Positions 34,723-43,843 of a stretch of DNA of 64,000 nucleotides are shown here, in pieces. Source of the stretch: Bacteroidales bacterium (GTDB lineage: Bacteria > Bacteroidota > Bacteroidia > Bacteroidales > Rikenellaceae); NCBI GenBank assembly GCA_910575495.1, contig CAJTFS010000007.1, forward strand, positions 1-64,000, written 5' to 3'. The position numbers and the translations under genes are program-made. The notes under the pieces are model-generated. The model saw only the letters and a program-made list of their open reading frames with translations, made no database searches and had not been told where the DNA came from. Within the stretch, counting starts at the first letter, position 1; each line of letters starts with the position of its first letter.

Positions 34723-34789
34723 CAAAGATACGAATAAGCGAGCGCAAAAGCAAGCACGCTTGCATTTTGCCGAGCGGAAGTATCTTGGG
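34723..34789 (-). repeat. 67-bp direct repeat, copy 2 (second promoter)
   Basis: This copy keeps TTG (34753-34751), a 20-bp spacer and TATCTTTG (34730-34723), so a second promoter reads toward ileS from about 190 bp upstream. The palindrome core differs in a compensating way (GCAAGC-AC-GCTTGC). Confidence 0.8.
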
Positions 34790-35063
34790 TGAAGAAAAAT
34801 CGGAAATTCATAATCCGCCGTTCACAATTTCGCGTGCGCGGCGGCTGCGGAGGTGTTTTTGGCCGGAACCGGGAGGTGCGGCCGCGGATGGCGGGACTGA
34901 GAAAGTCTTGCGGTCCGAGATGGATTCATCGCTTCGCTCGGAGTGACGGAACAAGCGCTCGGAATGACAAAATGATTTTTTTTCGTTGCCTGGCTGGGGC
35001 GGTCGTGCAAAGCGCGAGCCGGGCAACGAGGATAATATATATTGAATGATTGTGCCGGGGCGT

Positions 35064-36893
35064 CTACTCGAACGACTGCATCTCGATGAGTTTGGCATAG
35101 ATGCCGCCCTTGGCCATGAGTTCGGCATGGGTGCCTTGCTCGGCGATGCGGCCGTGGTCGACCACGAAGATGCGGTCGGCGCTGCGGATCGTCGACAGCC
35201 GGTGGGCGATGACGATCGACGTGCGGCCGACCAGCAGTTTGTTCAGCGCCTCCTGCACCAGTTTCTCGCTCTCCGTATCGAGGGCCGAGGTGGCCTCGTC
35301 GAGAATCAGAATGTCGGGGTTTTTCAGTACGGCGCGGGCGATCGAGAGGCGCTGGCGCTGTCCGCCCGAGAGCTTCGAACCCCGGTCGCCGATGTTGGTG
35401 TCGTAGCCATCGGGCGATTCGCGGATGAAGGCGTCGGCATTGGCGATGCGGGCCGCCTCGACCACTTCCGCATGGGTGGCTCCGGGACGTCCCAGAGCGA
35501 TGTTGCTTTCGATGGTGTCGTTGAAGAGCACCGTGTCCTGCGACACCACGCTCATGTGGGCGCGCAGACTCTCCTGCCGGTAGTCGCGCAAGGGGATGCC
35601 GTCGATCAGTATGTCGCCCGCCGTGGGGTCGTAGAAGCGGGGGATCAGTTCGCTGAGTGTCGATTTGCCGCCGCCCGACGGACCCACCAGAGCCACCGTC
35701 TCGCCGCGGCGGATTTCGAGCGACACGCCGTCGATCACCTCGCGGCTGCCGTCGTAGGAGAAGTGGATGTCGCGGAATTCGATCTTCTCCTTCAGCCCCC
35801 GGAGCGCCTGCGCTTGGGGCTTGTCCTCGATTTCGCTGCGGGTGTCGATGATCGAGAAGATGCGTTCGCCGGCGGCGATGCCCTGGTTGATGTTGGCGAA
35901 CTGGTCGATGAACGTGCGCACCGGGCGCGTGATCTGCGAGAACATGGCGATGAAGGCGATGAATCCGCCCGCATTGAGCGACCCGCGGACCACCAGCGCC
36001 CCGCCGAAGACGAGCATGACGCCCACGGCCGTGATGCCCAGGAATTCGCTCATGGGCGATGCCAGCTGCTGGCGCCGCGCCATCGAAAGGGTGATGCGCG
36101 AGAGGTCGGCGTTGATGGCGTAGAACTTGCGCTTGATATAGTCGGTGGCGTTGTAGCTCTTGATGACCTTGATGCCCGAGAGCGATTCGTCGAGCGCCGA
36201 GACCAGCTCGCCCATGCGCTGCTGGTTCGTCAGGGCCGGGTGCCGCAGCCGCTTGACGATGCTGCCGATGAGCAGGGCCACGATCGGGAGGTAGAAAAGC
36301 GAAAAAAGCGACAGCTCCCACGAGATTCCGACCATCATTATAAGGTAGAAGATGATCAGAAACGGTTCGCGGAACGCCACCTGCAGCGTGTTGGTGATGC
36401 AGAACTGCACCACGTTGACGTCCGAGGTGATTTTCGAAATGATGTCGCCCTTGCGCTGGTCGCTGAAGTAGCCCGCGTGCATGTCGATCACGCGCGTGAA
36501 CATGTCGTTGCGGATGCGCTGCAGGGTTTTGGTGCGCAGCTGCTCGACGGTCCACGACCCCAGATAGCGGAAAAGGTTGCTCAGAAAACTCGACCCCACG
36601 GCGATGGCGGCCAGCAGGATCAGCACGTTCTCGATGCGGAACTGGGTGAAAAGGCGGCCGTAGCAGTAGTTGAACAGCGTTTCCAGATAGGCCGAGTCGA
36701 GTTCCACGGGCGGCAGCTTCTCAACGACTTCGAACGCATAGTCGGGCTTGAACATCGTGTTCAGGATCGGGATGATCAGCAGAAACGTGCACGAGTTGAA
36801 AAGCGCGTAGAGAAGCGAGTAGAAGAAGTAGGGAACGGCATAACGGCCGATGGGCTTGGCGAATCCTAATAGCCGCAGGTATGTTTTGAGCAT
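35064..36893 (-). CDS. MsbA-type ABC exporter
   Basis: The 609-residue half-transporter has an N-terminal membrane domain of six helices (about 1-330) and a nucleotide-binding domain. The Walker A motif GPSGGGKST is near residue 404, LSGGQRQR is the signature, ILILDEATSALD is Walker B and IAHRLSTI the switch His. It works as a dimer, exporting lipids (MsbA-type) or other hydrophobic compounds with ATP. The ATG at 36893 is chosen because the longer frame up to 37046 runs through a GTGAAAGG-type repeat. It is transcribed alone, with the pectin locus on one side and ileS on the other. Confidence 0.92.
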   Translation of the reverse strand: MLKTYLRLLGFAKPIGRYAVPYFFYSLLYALFNSCTFLLIIPILNTMFKPDYAFEVVEKLPPVELDSAYLETLFNYCYGRLFTQFRIENVLILLAAIAVGSSFLSNLFRYLGSWTVEQLRTKTLQRIRNDMFTRVIDMHAGYFSDQRKGDIISKITSDVNVVQFCITNTLQVAFREPFLIIFYLIMMVGISWELSLFSLFYLPIVALLIGSIVKRLRHPALTNQQRMGELVSALDESLSGIKVIKSYNATDYIKRKFYAINADLSRITLSMARRQQLASPMSEFLGITAVGVMLVFGGALVVRGSLNAGGFIAFIAMFSQITRPVRTFIDQFANINQGIAAGERIFSIIDTRSEIEDKPQAQALRGLKEKIEFRDIHFSYDGSREVIDGVSLEIRRGETVALVGPSGGGKSTLSELIPRFYDPTAGDILIDGIPLRDYRQESLRAHMSVVSQDTVLFNDTIESNIALGRPGATHAEVVEAARIANADAFIRESPDGYDTNIGDRGSKLSGGQRQRLSIARAVLKNPDILILDEATSALDTESEKLVQEALNKLLVGRTSIVIAHRLSTIRSADRIFVVDHGRIAEQGTHAELMAKGGIYAKLIEMQSFE

Positions 36894-36929
36894 CCGGGTC
36901 GGGGTTTTGTGCGGCGAAGATACGAAAAT

Positions 36930-37093
36930 AAAGTGAAAGGTGAAAAGCGGAAGGTGAAAGGTTCGTTTCTTCGGTCGATCTGTCCGCTTCGGTTCTTTTG
37001 CGGATGCGCGCACTGCTTTGCGTACTTCCCGGCTTGGCAGAAACACCCGTTTATCTCCGGCCTTTCACTTTTCACCTTTCACCTTTCACTTTC
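36930..37093. repeat. intergenic element with GTGAAAGG ends
   Basis: The left end is aaagtgaaaggtgaaaagcggaaggtgaaagg (36930-36962). The right end is its inverted form cctttcacttttcacctttcacctttcac (37061-37093). The right end overlaps the stop of the GH2 gene at 37086, so the element has supplied that gene's last codons. Compare 16326-16600 and 20166-20376. Confidence 0.55.
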
Positions 37094-39944
37094 CGAAGTC
37101 GAACGCCACGTCGATGCGGAGTCCTTCGTCGCCCTTTTTGATCCGGATGTTGCCCGGCTGGCTGTTGGGGCCCTGCTGTTCGATGGGTTTGAACGAGCGG
37201 ATGGCCGGTATGTCCAGCAGCAGCGAGAGGTCGCCCTCGGGGAATGCCGGCATCGTGGCGCCTCCGCCGCCGGCCGGTTCGCGGGGCGTGAACATCCGCA
37301 AGAAGATGCCGTCCGAGAGGGCATGCACGCTCCATGGTGCCGGGGTGCCCTCGATGGTGGCCCAGTAGAGTTCGGCGTGGTAGCCCTTGAACTCGGGATA
37401 TTCCAGCGCGTCGAAGCTTTCGCCCGTGACGGTGTCGTTGTAGGCTTTGTGCCAGATGCCGTGGCGCGTTCCCTCGATGCGGTTCTTCCATACCCGGTAG
37501 GGGCCGCGGCCCAGCCAGCGCATGCCCGTACAGGCGCTTTCCGGATAGGAGAAAGTGAGACCCAGACTATGGACTTCGGGGTCGGTGAAGGCGTCGTCGA
37601 AACCGCCGCCGCCCGATGCCCTGTTGAGCAGCAGGGCTTTCATCTCCAGCAGTCCGTCGGGTGTCAGGCGCCAGACGATCGAGTCGACGCCGCCCCGGTA
37701 GCGGGCGCAGTAGACGGCTCCGTCGGGTGCGGTGCGTATGCTGCCGCGTTCGGGTTGGCAGATCATCTTCATGCCCACGGCCACGGGACCGTCGGTCAGC
37801 GGTATGAGGCATCCGTGCGAGCGGATGCTGCGGAGCATGCCCGTGGCGGGATCGAACGTCGCTTCCGTGTCGCGGTTGCGCAGTACCACGGCGTCGGCCG
37901 TGCGTATGGCTTCGGGCTGCGATGCGGCCGCCCGGGGCGCTTCGCTCCTTTCGCGTTCGAAATAGGCCCGGGTCCGGCGGATCGGGTAGCTCCACGTGCA
38001 GACGCTGCGGCCGTCGGGCCCGAAAGCCTCCAGTTCCAGCAGGTCGCCGTCGCGGAAGCCGGCCGGAAGGTCGAAGCGTGCCGTGCGCGTCTCGCCCGGT
38101 GCGGTTTCGGGCAGCCGGACTTCGCCCTCGGCCACGATGCGGCCCGCCGCGGCGTTCCTCCGCAGCGGCGAGGGGCACGTGCGCACGGTGTAGGCCATGC
38201 GGCATTGCGACAGATCGGTGAAAAGGTATTCGTTGCGTACGCGGAACGAGCCGTCGAAGCGTTCGGTCACATGGAAAGGCGCGATGCGCACGGGCGACCA
38301 TTGTGCCCGGATGGCGTGGTAGCTCCCTTCCTTTTCGCGGCGGGGCCCCACTACGCCGTCGGGCGCGTTCGAGCCGTCGGAGTCGAGCATGCCCCCGCGG
38401 TCGGTGCGTTTTGGCGCTTCGTCGCAGAAAGCCCAGATGAAACCGCCCGCAAAGTAGGGCGAGGAGAGCCACCGGTCCCAGAAGTCGCGCAGCCCGGCTC
38501 CGCCGCCCTGGTCGTACATGGCGTGCATGAACTCGGTGGGCAGGAAGACCTTGTAGCCGTTCGTGAAACGGCCCACGCCGGTGAGGTAGGCCGGGTAGTG
38601 GTGGGTGTCGATGCCGTCGAAATCGGCCCACGGGTGGATGACGTGCCGCCGCTGCAGGCGGTCGTGACGGGCGAACAGGGTGTCGATTCGGGTGTTCCAG
38701 CCGCCCTCGTTGCCGTTGCTCCACAGCACGATGCAGGGGTGGTTGGCGTCGCGTTCGACCGTCTCGCGCACGAGGCGCCGCCCCGTTTCGGTGTCGTAGG
38801 CGTCGTGCCAGCCCGCTAATTCGTCGATGTAGAGCAGTCCCAGCGAGTCGCACATGTCGAGGAAATGTTCGTCGGGCGGGTAGTGCGAGCGCACGGCGTT
38901 CATGTTCATCGAGCGGATCAGTTCGGCGTCCTGCCGGCTCAGCGCGGGGCTCGTCGCCCGGCCGCCGTCGACCGAAAAGGAGTGGCGGTTGATGCCTTTC
39001 ATCACCAGCTTGCGGCCGTTGAGGTAGATGCCGTCCTGCGGCACGAATTCTACCGTGCGGAATCCCACGCGCGTCTCGCGTTGCTGGATCGTCCGCCCCG
39101 CAGGGTCGAGCAGTTCGAGACGCGCCGTGTAGAGGTTGGGGGACTCCGGAGTCCAGGGGCGGATGCCGGCCCATGCGCTTTCCAGCAGGGTTTCGGCGCT
39201 CCCGACCGGCATCGTCGCGCTCGTCTCGCCCGCCGTGGTCATGACCGGTTCGTCGTCCGCCAGGTTCCGCAGCGAGAGACGCAGTGCGTGGCCGCCCGTG
39301 TCGCCTTCCAGCTCCGCCAGCAGCCGCAGGCGCCCGTCGTGCGAAGCGTCGAGCAGATAATGGCGGATGTGGGTCTGCGGCACGACTTCCAGCCACACGG
39401 GGCGGTAGATGCCGCCGTAGAGCCACCAGTCGGCCTTGCGTTCGGCCGCATTGACGCTCTTGTTGGCCGAGTGCTTGGCGACCCGCACCTCCAGCAGGTT
39501 GCGGCGCCCGGGCCGCAGCAGGTCGGTGATGTCGTAGCTGAAGCGGTAGAATCCGCCCCGGTGGACGTCGCCCGCCCGGCGGCCGTTGACCATGACTTCG
39601 GTGTCGGTCATCACGCCGTCGAAGACGAGTTTCACCCGTTGTCCGCGCCATGCCGCCGGTACGTCGAACTTCCGCCGGTAGATGCCTTCTTCGGCGCTGG
39701 GTTGGGCTCCCTTGACCGTATACCAGCGGCCGTAGGTGTAGTCGCCGAAGCCTTGCAGCTCCCAGTTGCAGGGCACGCCGATCGGGCGCCACGCGCCGCT
39801 GTTCTGTCCCGCCGAGCAGCGGAACTCCCAGGTTACGGGGGCGTCGACGCCGCGGCCCGAAAGGTAGATGCGTTCGGAATGGGGCGCCTGCGCGGCGGCG
39901 GAGCCGCAGGCGAGCAGCAGCAAAAGAAGAAGCCGGCGTATCAT
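37086..39944 (-). CDS. GH2 glycoside hydrolase (beta-galactosidase-like)
   Basis: The 952-residue secreted enzyme has a signal peptide (MIRRLLLLLLLACGSAAAQA), jelly-roll and immunoglobulin-like domains, the GH2 TIM barrel and a C-terminal beta-sandwich like the small domain of LacZ. The acid/base is Glu413 in SNGNEGGW and the probable nucleophile Glu471 in PTEFMHAMY. It likely removes beta-linked galactose (or another side-chain sugar) from rhamnogalacturonan-I; the specificity is inferred from context. It is last in the operon, 4 bp after the GH105 gene, and its stop codon lies within a repeat end. Confidence 0.9.
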   Translation of the reverse strand: MIRRLLLLLLLACGSAAAQAPHSERIYLSGRGVDAPVTWEFRCSAGQNSGAWRPIGVPCNWELQGFGDYTYGRWYTVKGAQPSAEEGIYRRKFDVPAAWRGQRVKLVFDGVMTDTEVMVNGRRAGDVHRGGFYRFSYDITDLLRPGRRNLLEVRVAKHSANKSVNAAERKADWWLYGGIYRPVWLEVVPQTHIRHYLLDASHDGRLRLLAELEGDTGGHALRLSLRNLADDEPVMTTAGETSATMPVGSAETLLESAWAGIRPWTPESPNLYTARLELLDPAGRTIQQRETRVGFRTVEFVPQDGIYLNGRKLVMKGINRHSFSVDGGRATSPALSRQDAELIRSMNMNAVRSHYPPDEHFLDMCDSLGLLYIDELAGWHDAYDTETGRRLVRETVERDANHPCIVLWSNGNEGGWNTRIDTLFARHDRLQRRHVIHPWADFDGIDTHHYPAYLTGVGRFTNGYKVFLPTEFMHAMYDQGGGAGLRDFWDRWLSSPYFAGGFIWAFCDEAPKRTDRGGMLDSDGSNAPDGVVGPRREKEGSYHAIRAQWSPVRIAPFHVTERFDGSFRVRNEYLFTDLSQCRMAYTVRTCPSPLRRNAAAGRIVAEGEVRLPETAPGETRTARFDLPAGFRDGDLLELEAFGPDGRSVCTWSYPIRRTRAYFERERSEAPRAAASQPEAIRTADAVVLRNRDTEATFDPATGMLRSIRSHGCLIPLTDGPVAVGMKMICQPERGSIRTAPDGAVYCARYRGGVDSIVWRLTPDGLLEMKALLLNRASGGGGFDDAFTDPEVHSLGLTFSYPESACTGMRWLGRGPYRVWKNRIEGTRHGIWHKAYNDTVTGESFDALEYPEFKGYHAELYWATIEGTPAPWSVHALSDGIFLRMFTPREPAGGGGATMPAFPEGDLSLLLDIPAIRSFKPIEQQGPNSQPGNIRIKKGDEGLRIDVAFDFGK

Positions 39945-39948
39945 GTCG

Positions 39949-41079
39949 TTATTGCAGTTTGTAGACCTCCGATCCGGCCAGCAGGAAACAGCCCAGGCCG
40001 AAATCCTCGAAGTCGGGCATCGAATCGTAGCGCACGGGCTGTCCGTCCTTGGGTTCCTTGCCCGTGCCCTGCACGTAGCCGAGGAATCCGTTGGGGTGGA
40101 GCGCCTCCTCCGTCATGGCGTTCCAGGCCTTGATTACGACGGGCAGGTACTCCTTGCCGTCGAGCAGGCCGTTGTTGATGCCCCACGCCATGGCATAGAC
40201 GAAGAGCGCCGTGCCGGTGGTCTCCTTGCCGCCGAAGTTCGATTCGTCGTGCAGGCTCACGTTCCAGAAGCCGTCTTCGCGCTGGCAGGCTTTCAGTGCC
40301 TTGCACATGGCCTTGAGGTCGGCAATGTAGGTGGCGCGGTGCGCCTCGTCGGCCGGCAGGTCCTGCAACACGCGCACCAGCGCTGCGGCCACCCAGCCGT
40401 TGCCGCGCGACCAGTAGCAGTTGCGGCCGTTGGGTTCCTTGTAAGGCGGCACGAAGTCCTTGTCGCGCCACCAGAGTCCCTCCTTGGCGTTGTAGAGTCC
40501 TCCGGCCAGCGTGTTGCGGCTCCAGGCGTACATCTCCCACGCTTTGTCGAAGTAGCGCCGGTCGTTCTTCACGCGGCCCAGCTTCGTCAGCACCGGCATG
40601 CCCATCTGGATGGCGTCGATCCATGTCCAGTCGTCCACCTGCGGGGTGTTCAGCAGCCGGTTCATCGACGCGAGGGTCTTGGTCAGCATGTGCGGCTCGG
40701 GGCAGAGTTCGTAGAGGTCGATGTAGGTCTGCGAGCAGCAGTAGTTGTCGGCGTTGCGTGTGGGGGTGTCGTCCTTGCGCATGCCCCACTTGTGGAAGTC
40801 GGCCCACTGCCGCGCGTAGTCGTAGTAGCGGTTGTCGGGGTGGATGGCGTAGAGGGCCATGAGTCCTTCGTAGTAGACGGCGCGGGTCCAGATGTTCGAT
40901 TCGTAGACCTTCTTGCGCGAGTAGTAGGGCATGACGGCCGTCGGGTCGGCATATTTGCGCATGAAGTAGTCGTTGGCGCGCACCAGGGCGGCGAGGGTCT
41001 GCTTGCGGGCGGGGAGTTCCTGGGCCCGGGCTGCCGGCAGCATGGCCGCGAAGAGCAGCAGAGCGAGTAGTTTTTTCAT
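39949..41079 (-). CDS. GH105 unsaturated rhamnogalacturonyl hydrolase
   Basis: The 376-residue enzyme has a signal peptide (LLALLLFAAMLPAARA). Its (alpha/alpha)6 barrel matches YteR-type GH105: YYSRKKVYESNIWTRAVYYEGLMAL, WAWIDAIQ-like DWTWIDAIQMGMP, and YWSRGNGWVAAALVR. The enzyme hydrates the 4,5-double bond of the unsaturated galacturonate that pectate lyase leaves, freeing it from rhamnose. That fits the PL1 enzyme in this locus. It lies 1 bp after the GH106 gene and 4 bp ahead of the GH2 gene. Confidence 0.93.
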   Translation of the reverse strand: MKKLLALLLFAAMLPAARAQELPARKQTLAALVRANDYFMRKYADPTAVMPYYSRKKVYESNIWTRAVYYEGLMALYAIHPDNRYYDYARQWADFHKWGMRKDDTPTRNADNYCCSQTYIDLYELCPEPHMLTKTLASMNRLLNTPQVDDWTWIDAIQMGMPVLTKLGRVKNDRRYFDKAWEMYAWSRNTLAGGLYNAKEGLWWRDKDFVPPYKEPNGRNCYWSRGNGWVAAALVRVLQDLPADEAHRATYIADLKAMCKALKACQREDGFWNVSLHDESNFGGKETTGTALFVYAMAWGINNGLLDGKEYLPVVIKAWNAMTEEALHPNGFLGYVQGTGKEPKDGQPVRYDSMPDFEDFGLGCFLLAGSEVYKLQ

Positions 41080-41080
41080 G

Positions 41081-43840
41081 TTATCGGATGTTTTTCGTCG
41101 TTACGGGTATGAGTTTCACGGCCGAACCGAGCCCCGAGGGCTCCGAAGACCAGGCCGAGGTGTCGAACGGGCCGTTCTGTGCGCTCACGATGTTGGCGTC
41201 CTTGAATTTGCGCCACTCCACGCCGCGACGGTCGTAGGCGGCGATGAGGTTGGCCGGGAGGTTCGTCACGTCGATTTCGATGCGGTTTTCGCCTGCCCGC
41301 AGCCATCTCCCCACTTCCAGCCGGAACGGCACCGACCAGGCGATGCCCGCTTCGTGGCCGTTGACGCGTACGCGGGCCGATTCGCAGACGGCACCCAGGT
41401 CGAGCACCCAGCTGTCGGCCGCTGCCGGGTCAGCCACGTCGAACAGGGCCGTGTAGCGGCCCGTGCCGCAGAGGTCGGCCAGCTCGGGCGCCAGATCGTT
41501 CCACGTGCGCGGTCCGTCGAGCCGGAACGTCTCCGCCACGGCAGGTTCCGAATCGGGGAAGGAGAGCTGCCAGCCGCGGCCTTCGATCGCCGGACCGGCT
41601 GCACCGGCATAGCGCCAGGCCGGCGTGTCGTCCGCAGCGTCGGTGCGGGTCTCCAGCAGGAGCGACTGTCCCGGTTCGAGTTGGAGGTATATTTCTGTCG
41701 TGCCGCGACCGGTGGGACGCGATGCCGCCGTGCCGCGCCGGCCCGTCAGCGGGTCGGTCATGATGACTTGACCGGCGGCAGTGCCGATCTCGTGCCAGCC
41801 GTCGAGGGCCGGAGCACCGGTCAGCCAAAGGAAGTAGCGTTTGCCGCCCGCTTCGCCGTTGCGCCGGACCAGCTGGCAGCCGGCAGCCTTGAGCGGTTCG
41901 TTCGCGGCGCCGGTCGCCGCAAGCAGTTCCGGCAGGTCGCTGCCCGTGAGCAGGCGGCCCCGGCCGAAGCGGTGTTCGGCCAGCGCGCCGAAGTCGGCGG
42001 CGGGCAGTTGGCGCGTCAGCTTGCGGAGCGCCTTGCGGCGGCTCTCCAGGCGGGCGAGGCCGGCCACGTCTTCCGGATAACGTTCCAGAAATACCACCGT
42101 GGCGCCTTGCCGGGCCAGCCGCAGCACCTTGGCGAGCGTTTCGTGCGGGATCAGCCGGCATGCGGGCAGCACGAGCGCCTTGTAGCGGGTGCCGGCCTCG
42201 GTGACGAGCGTCCCCTTTTCGACCCGCAGCCGTTGCACGTAGCGGTCGGAAACATAGTCGGCGTCGTAGCCGCCGCGCACGATGGCGTTCATCGTGCGTT
42301 TGAGCCCGGGCATGGTGCGGTCCATCTTGTGGATGTCGAAGAGCAGCAGGTTCTTGTCGCGCTGGGCGTCGCCGATGTCGTCCATCGGGATGTAGAGCAG
42401 CACGTCGTTGTCGGGCGTGCCGGCCTGCAGGAACTTCTGGCAGCGGGCCACGTAGCCGAGCATTCCCTCGGCGTCGCGCCACAGCGTGGCCGTGGGCGAG
42501 AGGTTGATCGAGGCATAGAAGAGCCAGCCCGGGAAGGGGGTGTCGGCGGGCGAGTAGGGGGCGCCGTGGAAGTAGACATGGTTGACGCCCGAAGCCAGTA
42601 TCTGGTCGATCTCGGGCTTGCAGCGCGCCAGCGAGGTGCGGAAATGCTCGGTGAGCCACGTCAGCGTCTCGCACGAGGTGAGCCGCTTGCCCGTGACGTG
42701 GGCGGCCGACGAAGCGAACTTCAGCACGGCCGGGTCGGCGTCGCTCCTCTTGGCCGCAGGGTCGGGCCTCAGTCCCGGGATGTCGAACTCCGTGCGGCCG
42801 AACGACTCGCATTCGGGGATGTCGACCGCGGCGTAGAAGTCGAAGATGTTGCCCGGCGAACCGTGGGCCTGGTTGCGGATGCGCACGCCGCGGGCGTGGG
42901 CCCATGCGGTCCACGTCTCGGTGAAGTTGTGCAGCAGCATGTCGGCCAGCGTCTGCCGGTAGTCGTGCACCACGCGGGCCGAGCGTTCGTCGGCGCCGGC
43001 TGCTGCGAATTCGGGCAGGAAATCCTGCAGCCGGTAGCCGTGGTCGCGCTCGAACTGCTCCAAAAGGGTCGTGTCCCAGCTTGAGCCGTAGACCTCGAAC
43101 GAATCGTTGAAGAAGGTGTCGGGCCACGGCGCTCCCGCGTCTTCGAAGGCTTCGTCGAAGCGGGCCAGGTAGTGTTCGACGGCCGCACGGTTGTAGTGGT
43201 TGAGCACCAGCCCTTCGCCGCCGGGCGCCGCCCGCTTGACTTTCTGGAACGTACGGCCTGCCCACAAGGCGTAGAGGGTCCATTCGCCCTCCGGAGCTTG
43301 CCAGTCGAGGCTTCCGTCGCTCCCGATGCAGGGCAGCAGATCGATGCGCCGGTCGCCGCTGACGGCTTGCAGGGCTTGCAGCTGCGCCACGGGGCGCTGT
43401 TTCTCTTCGCCCGGCAGCAGGGGGCTGTCGAGCCGCCCGCCGGCGGATAGCCGGCGTGTTTCGAGGATGTATTTCTGTGCGCTGTGCGCCGTGGTCACCC
43501 ACGGACCGCCGAAGGGCCAGCCCGTGCCGTTGTTCATGTCGACCTGCAGGCCCAGCTCGGCAGCCCGGGCCACGGTGTGCTTGTAGGCCTCCATCCAGGC
43601 GGGCGAGAGGTACGCAAGGTCGTTGGCTTCGTTGCCGCGCACGCCGTATATGGGCGTGATCTCCATGCCGCCGATCCCCTTGCGGGCGAATTCGGCGAGG
43701 TTGCGGTCGAGCCCTTCGGCATCCACCGCGCTGCCGAGCCACCACCAGCGTACGTAGGGCTTGTGTTCGGGCCGGGCCGGAGGGGTCGCGGCGGCCGAGG
43801 CGGCCGCAAGCAGGGCGAGGGTCAGAAGCAGTCTTCGCAT
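41081..43840 (-). CDS. GH106-type alpha-L-rhamnosidase
   Basis: The 919-residue secreted protein (signal MRRLLLTLALLAAASAAA) begins with the GH106-like barrel start YVRWWWLGSAVDAEGLDRNLAEF and GIGGMEITPIYGVRG. Typical inner segments are DMNNGTGWPFGGPWV and GVNHVYFHGAPYSP. A C-terminal beta-sandwich carries a carbohydrate-binding-like region (VRVNGHEAGIAWSVPF). Family members release rhamnose from rhamnogalacturonan backbones. Here it would feed the rha genes. Its stop is 1 bp from the GH105 start and it follows the 1061-residue gene by 3 bp. Confidence 0.88.
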   Translation of the reverse strand: MRRLLLTLALLAAASAAATPPARPEHKPYVRWWWLGSAVDAEGLDRNLAEFARKGIGGMEITPIYGVRGNEANDLAYLSPAWMEAYKHTVARAAELGLQVDMNNGTGWPFGGPWVTTAHSAQKYILETRRLSAGGRLDSPLLPGEEKQRPVAQLQALQAVSGDRRIDLLPCIGSDGSLDWQAPEGEWTLYALWAGRTFQKVKRAAPGGEGLVLNHYNRAAVEHYLARFDEAFEDAGAPWPDTFFNDSFEVYGSSWDTTLLEQFERDHGYRLQDFLPEFAAAGADERSARVVHDYRQTLADMLLHNFTETWTAWAHARGVRIRNQAHGSPGNIFDFYAAVDIPECESFGRTEFDIPGLRPDPAAKRSDADPAVLKFASSAAHVTGKRLTSCETLTWLTEHFRTSLARCKPEIDQILASGVNHVYFHGAPYSPADTPFPGWLFYASINLSPTATLWRDAEGMLGYVARCQKFLQAGTPDNDVLLYIPMDDIGDAQRDKNLLLFDIHKMDRTMPGLKRTMNAIVRGGYDADYVSDRYVQRLRVEKGTLVTEAGTRYKALVLPACRLIPHETLAKVLRLARQGATVVFLERYPEDVAGLARLESRRKALRKLTRQLPAADFGALAEHRFGRGRLLTGSDLPELLAATGAANEPLKAAGCQLVRRNGEAGGKRYFLWLTGAPALDGWHEIGTAAGQVIMTDPLTGRRGTAASRPTGRGTTEIYLQLEPGQSLLLETRTDAADDTPAWRYAGAAGPAIEGRGWQLSFPDSEPAVAETFRLDGPRTWNDLAPELADLCGTGRYTALFDVADPAAADSWVLDLGAVCESARVRVNGHEAGIAWSVPFRLEVGRWLRAGENRIEIDVTNLPANLIAAYDRRGVEWRKFKDANIVSAQNGPFDTSAWSSEPSGLGSAVKLIPVTTKNIR

Positions 43841-43843
43841 GGT

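Larger units (their letters stand above)
34535..35063. other. repeat-rich gap ahead of ileS
   Basis: This 529-bp gap has no gene. It contains two 67-bp direct repeats with promoter boxes (34576-34642, 34723-34789), a degenerate third unit between them (about 34650-34712), then an attcataatcc/ttcacaattt tract (about 34803-34832) and two CGCTTCGCTCGGAGTGAC-type motifs at 34929-34968 related to the repeat at 62-227. Confidence 0.65.

Noticed and set aside
36894..37046. N-terminal extension of the ABC exporter
   Set aside because: The added 51 residues come from a GTGAAAGG-type repeat, not from a protein-like sequence.
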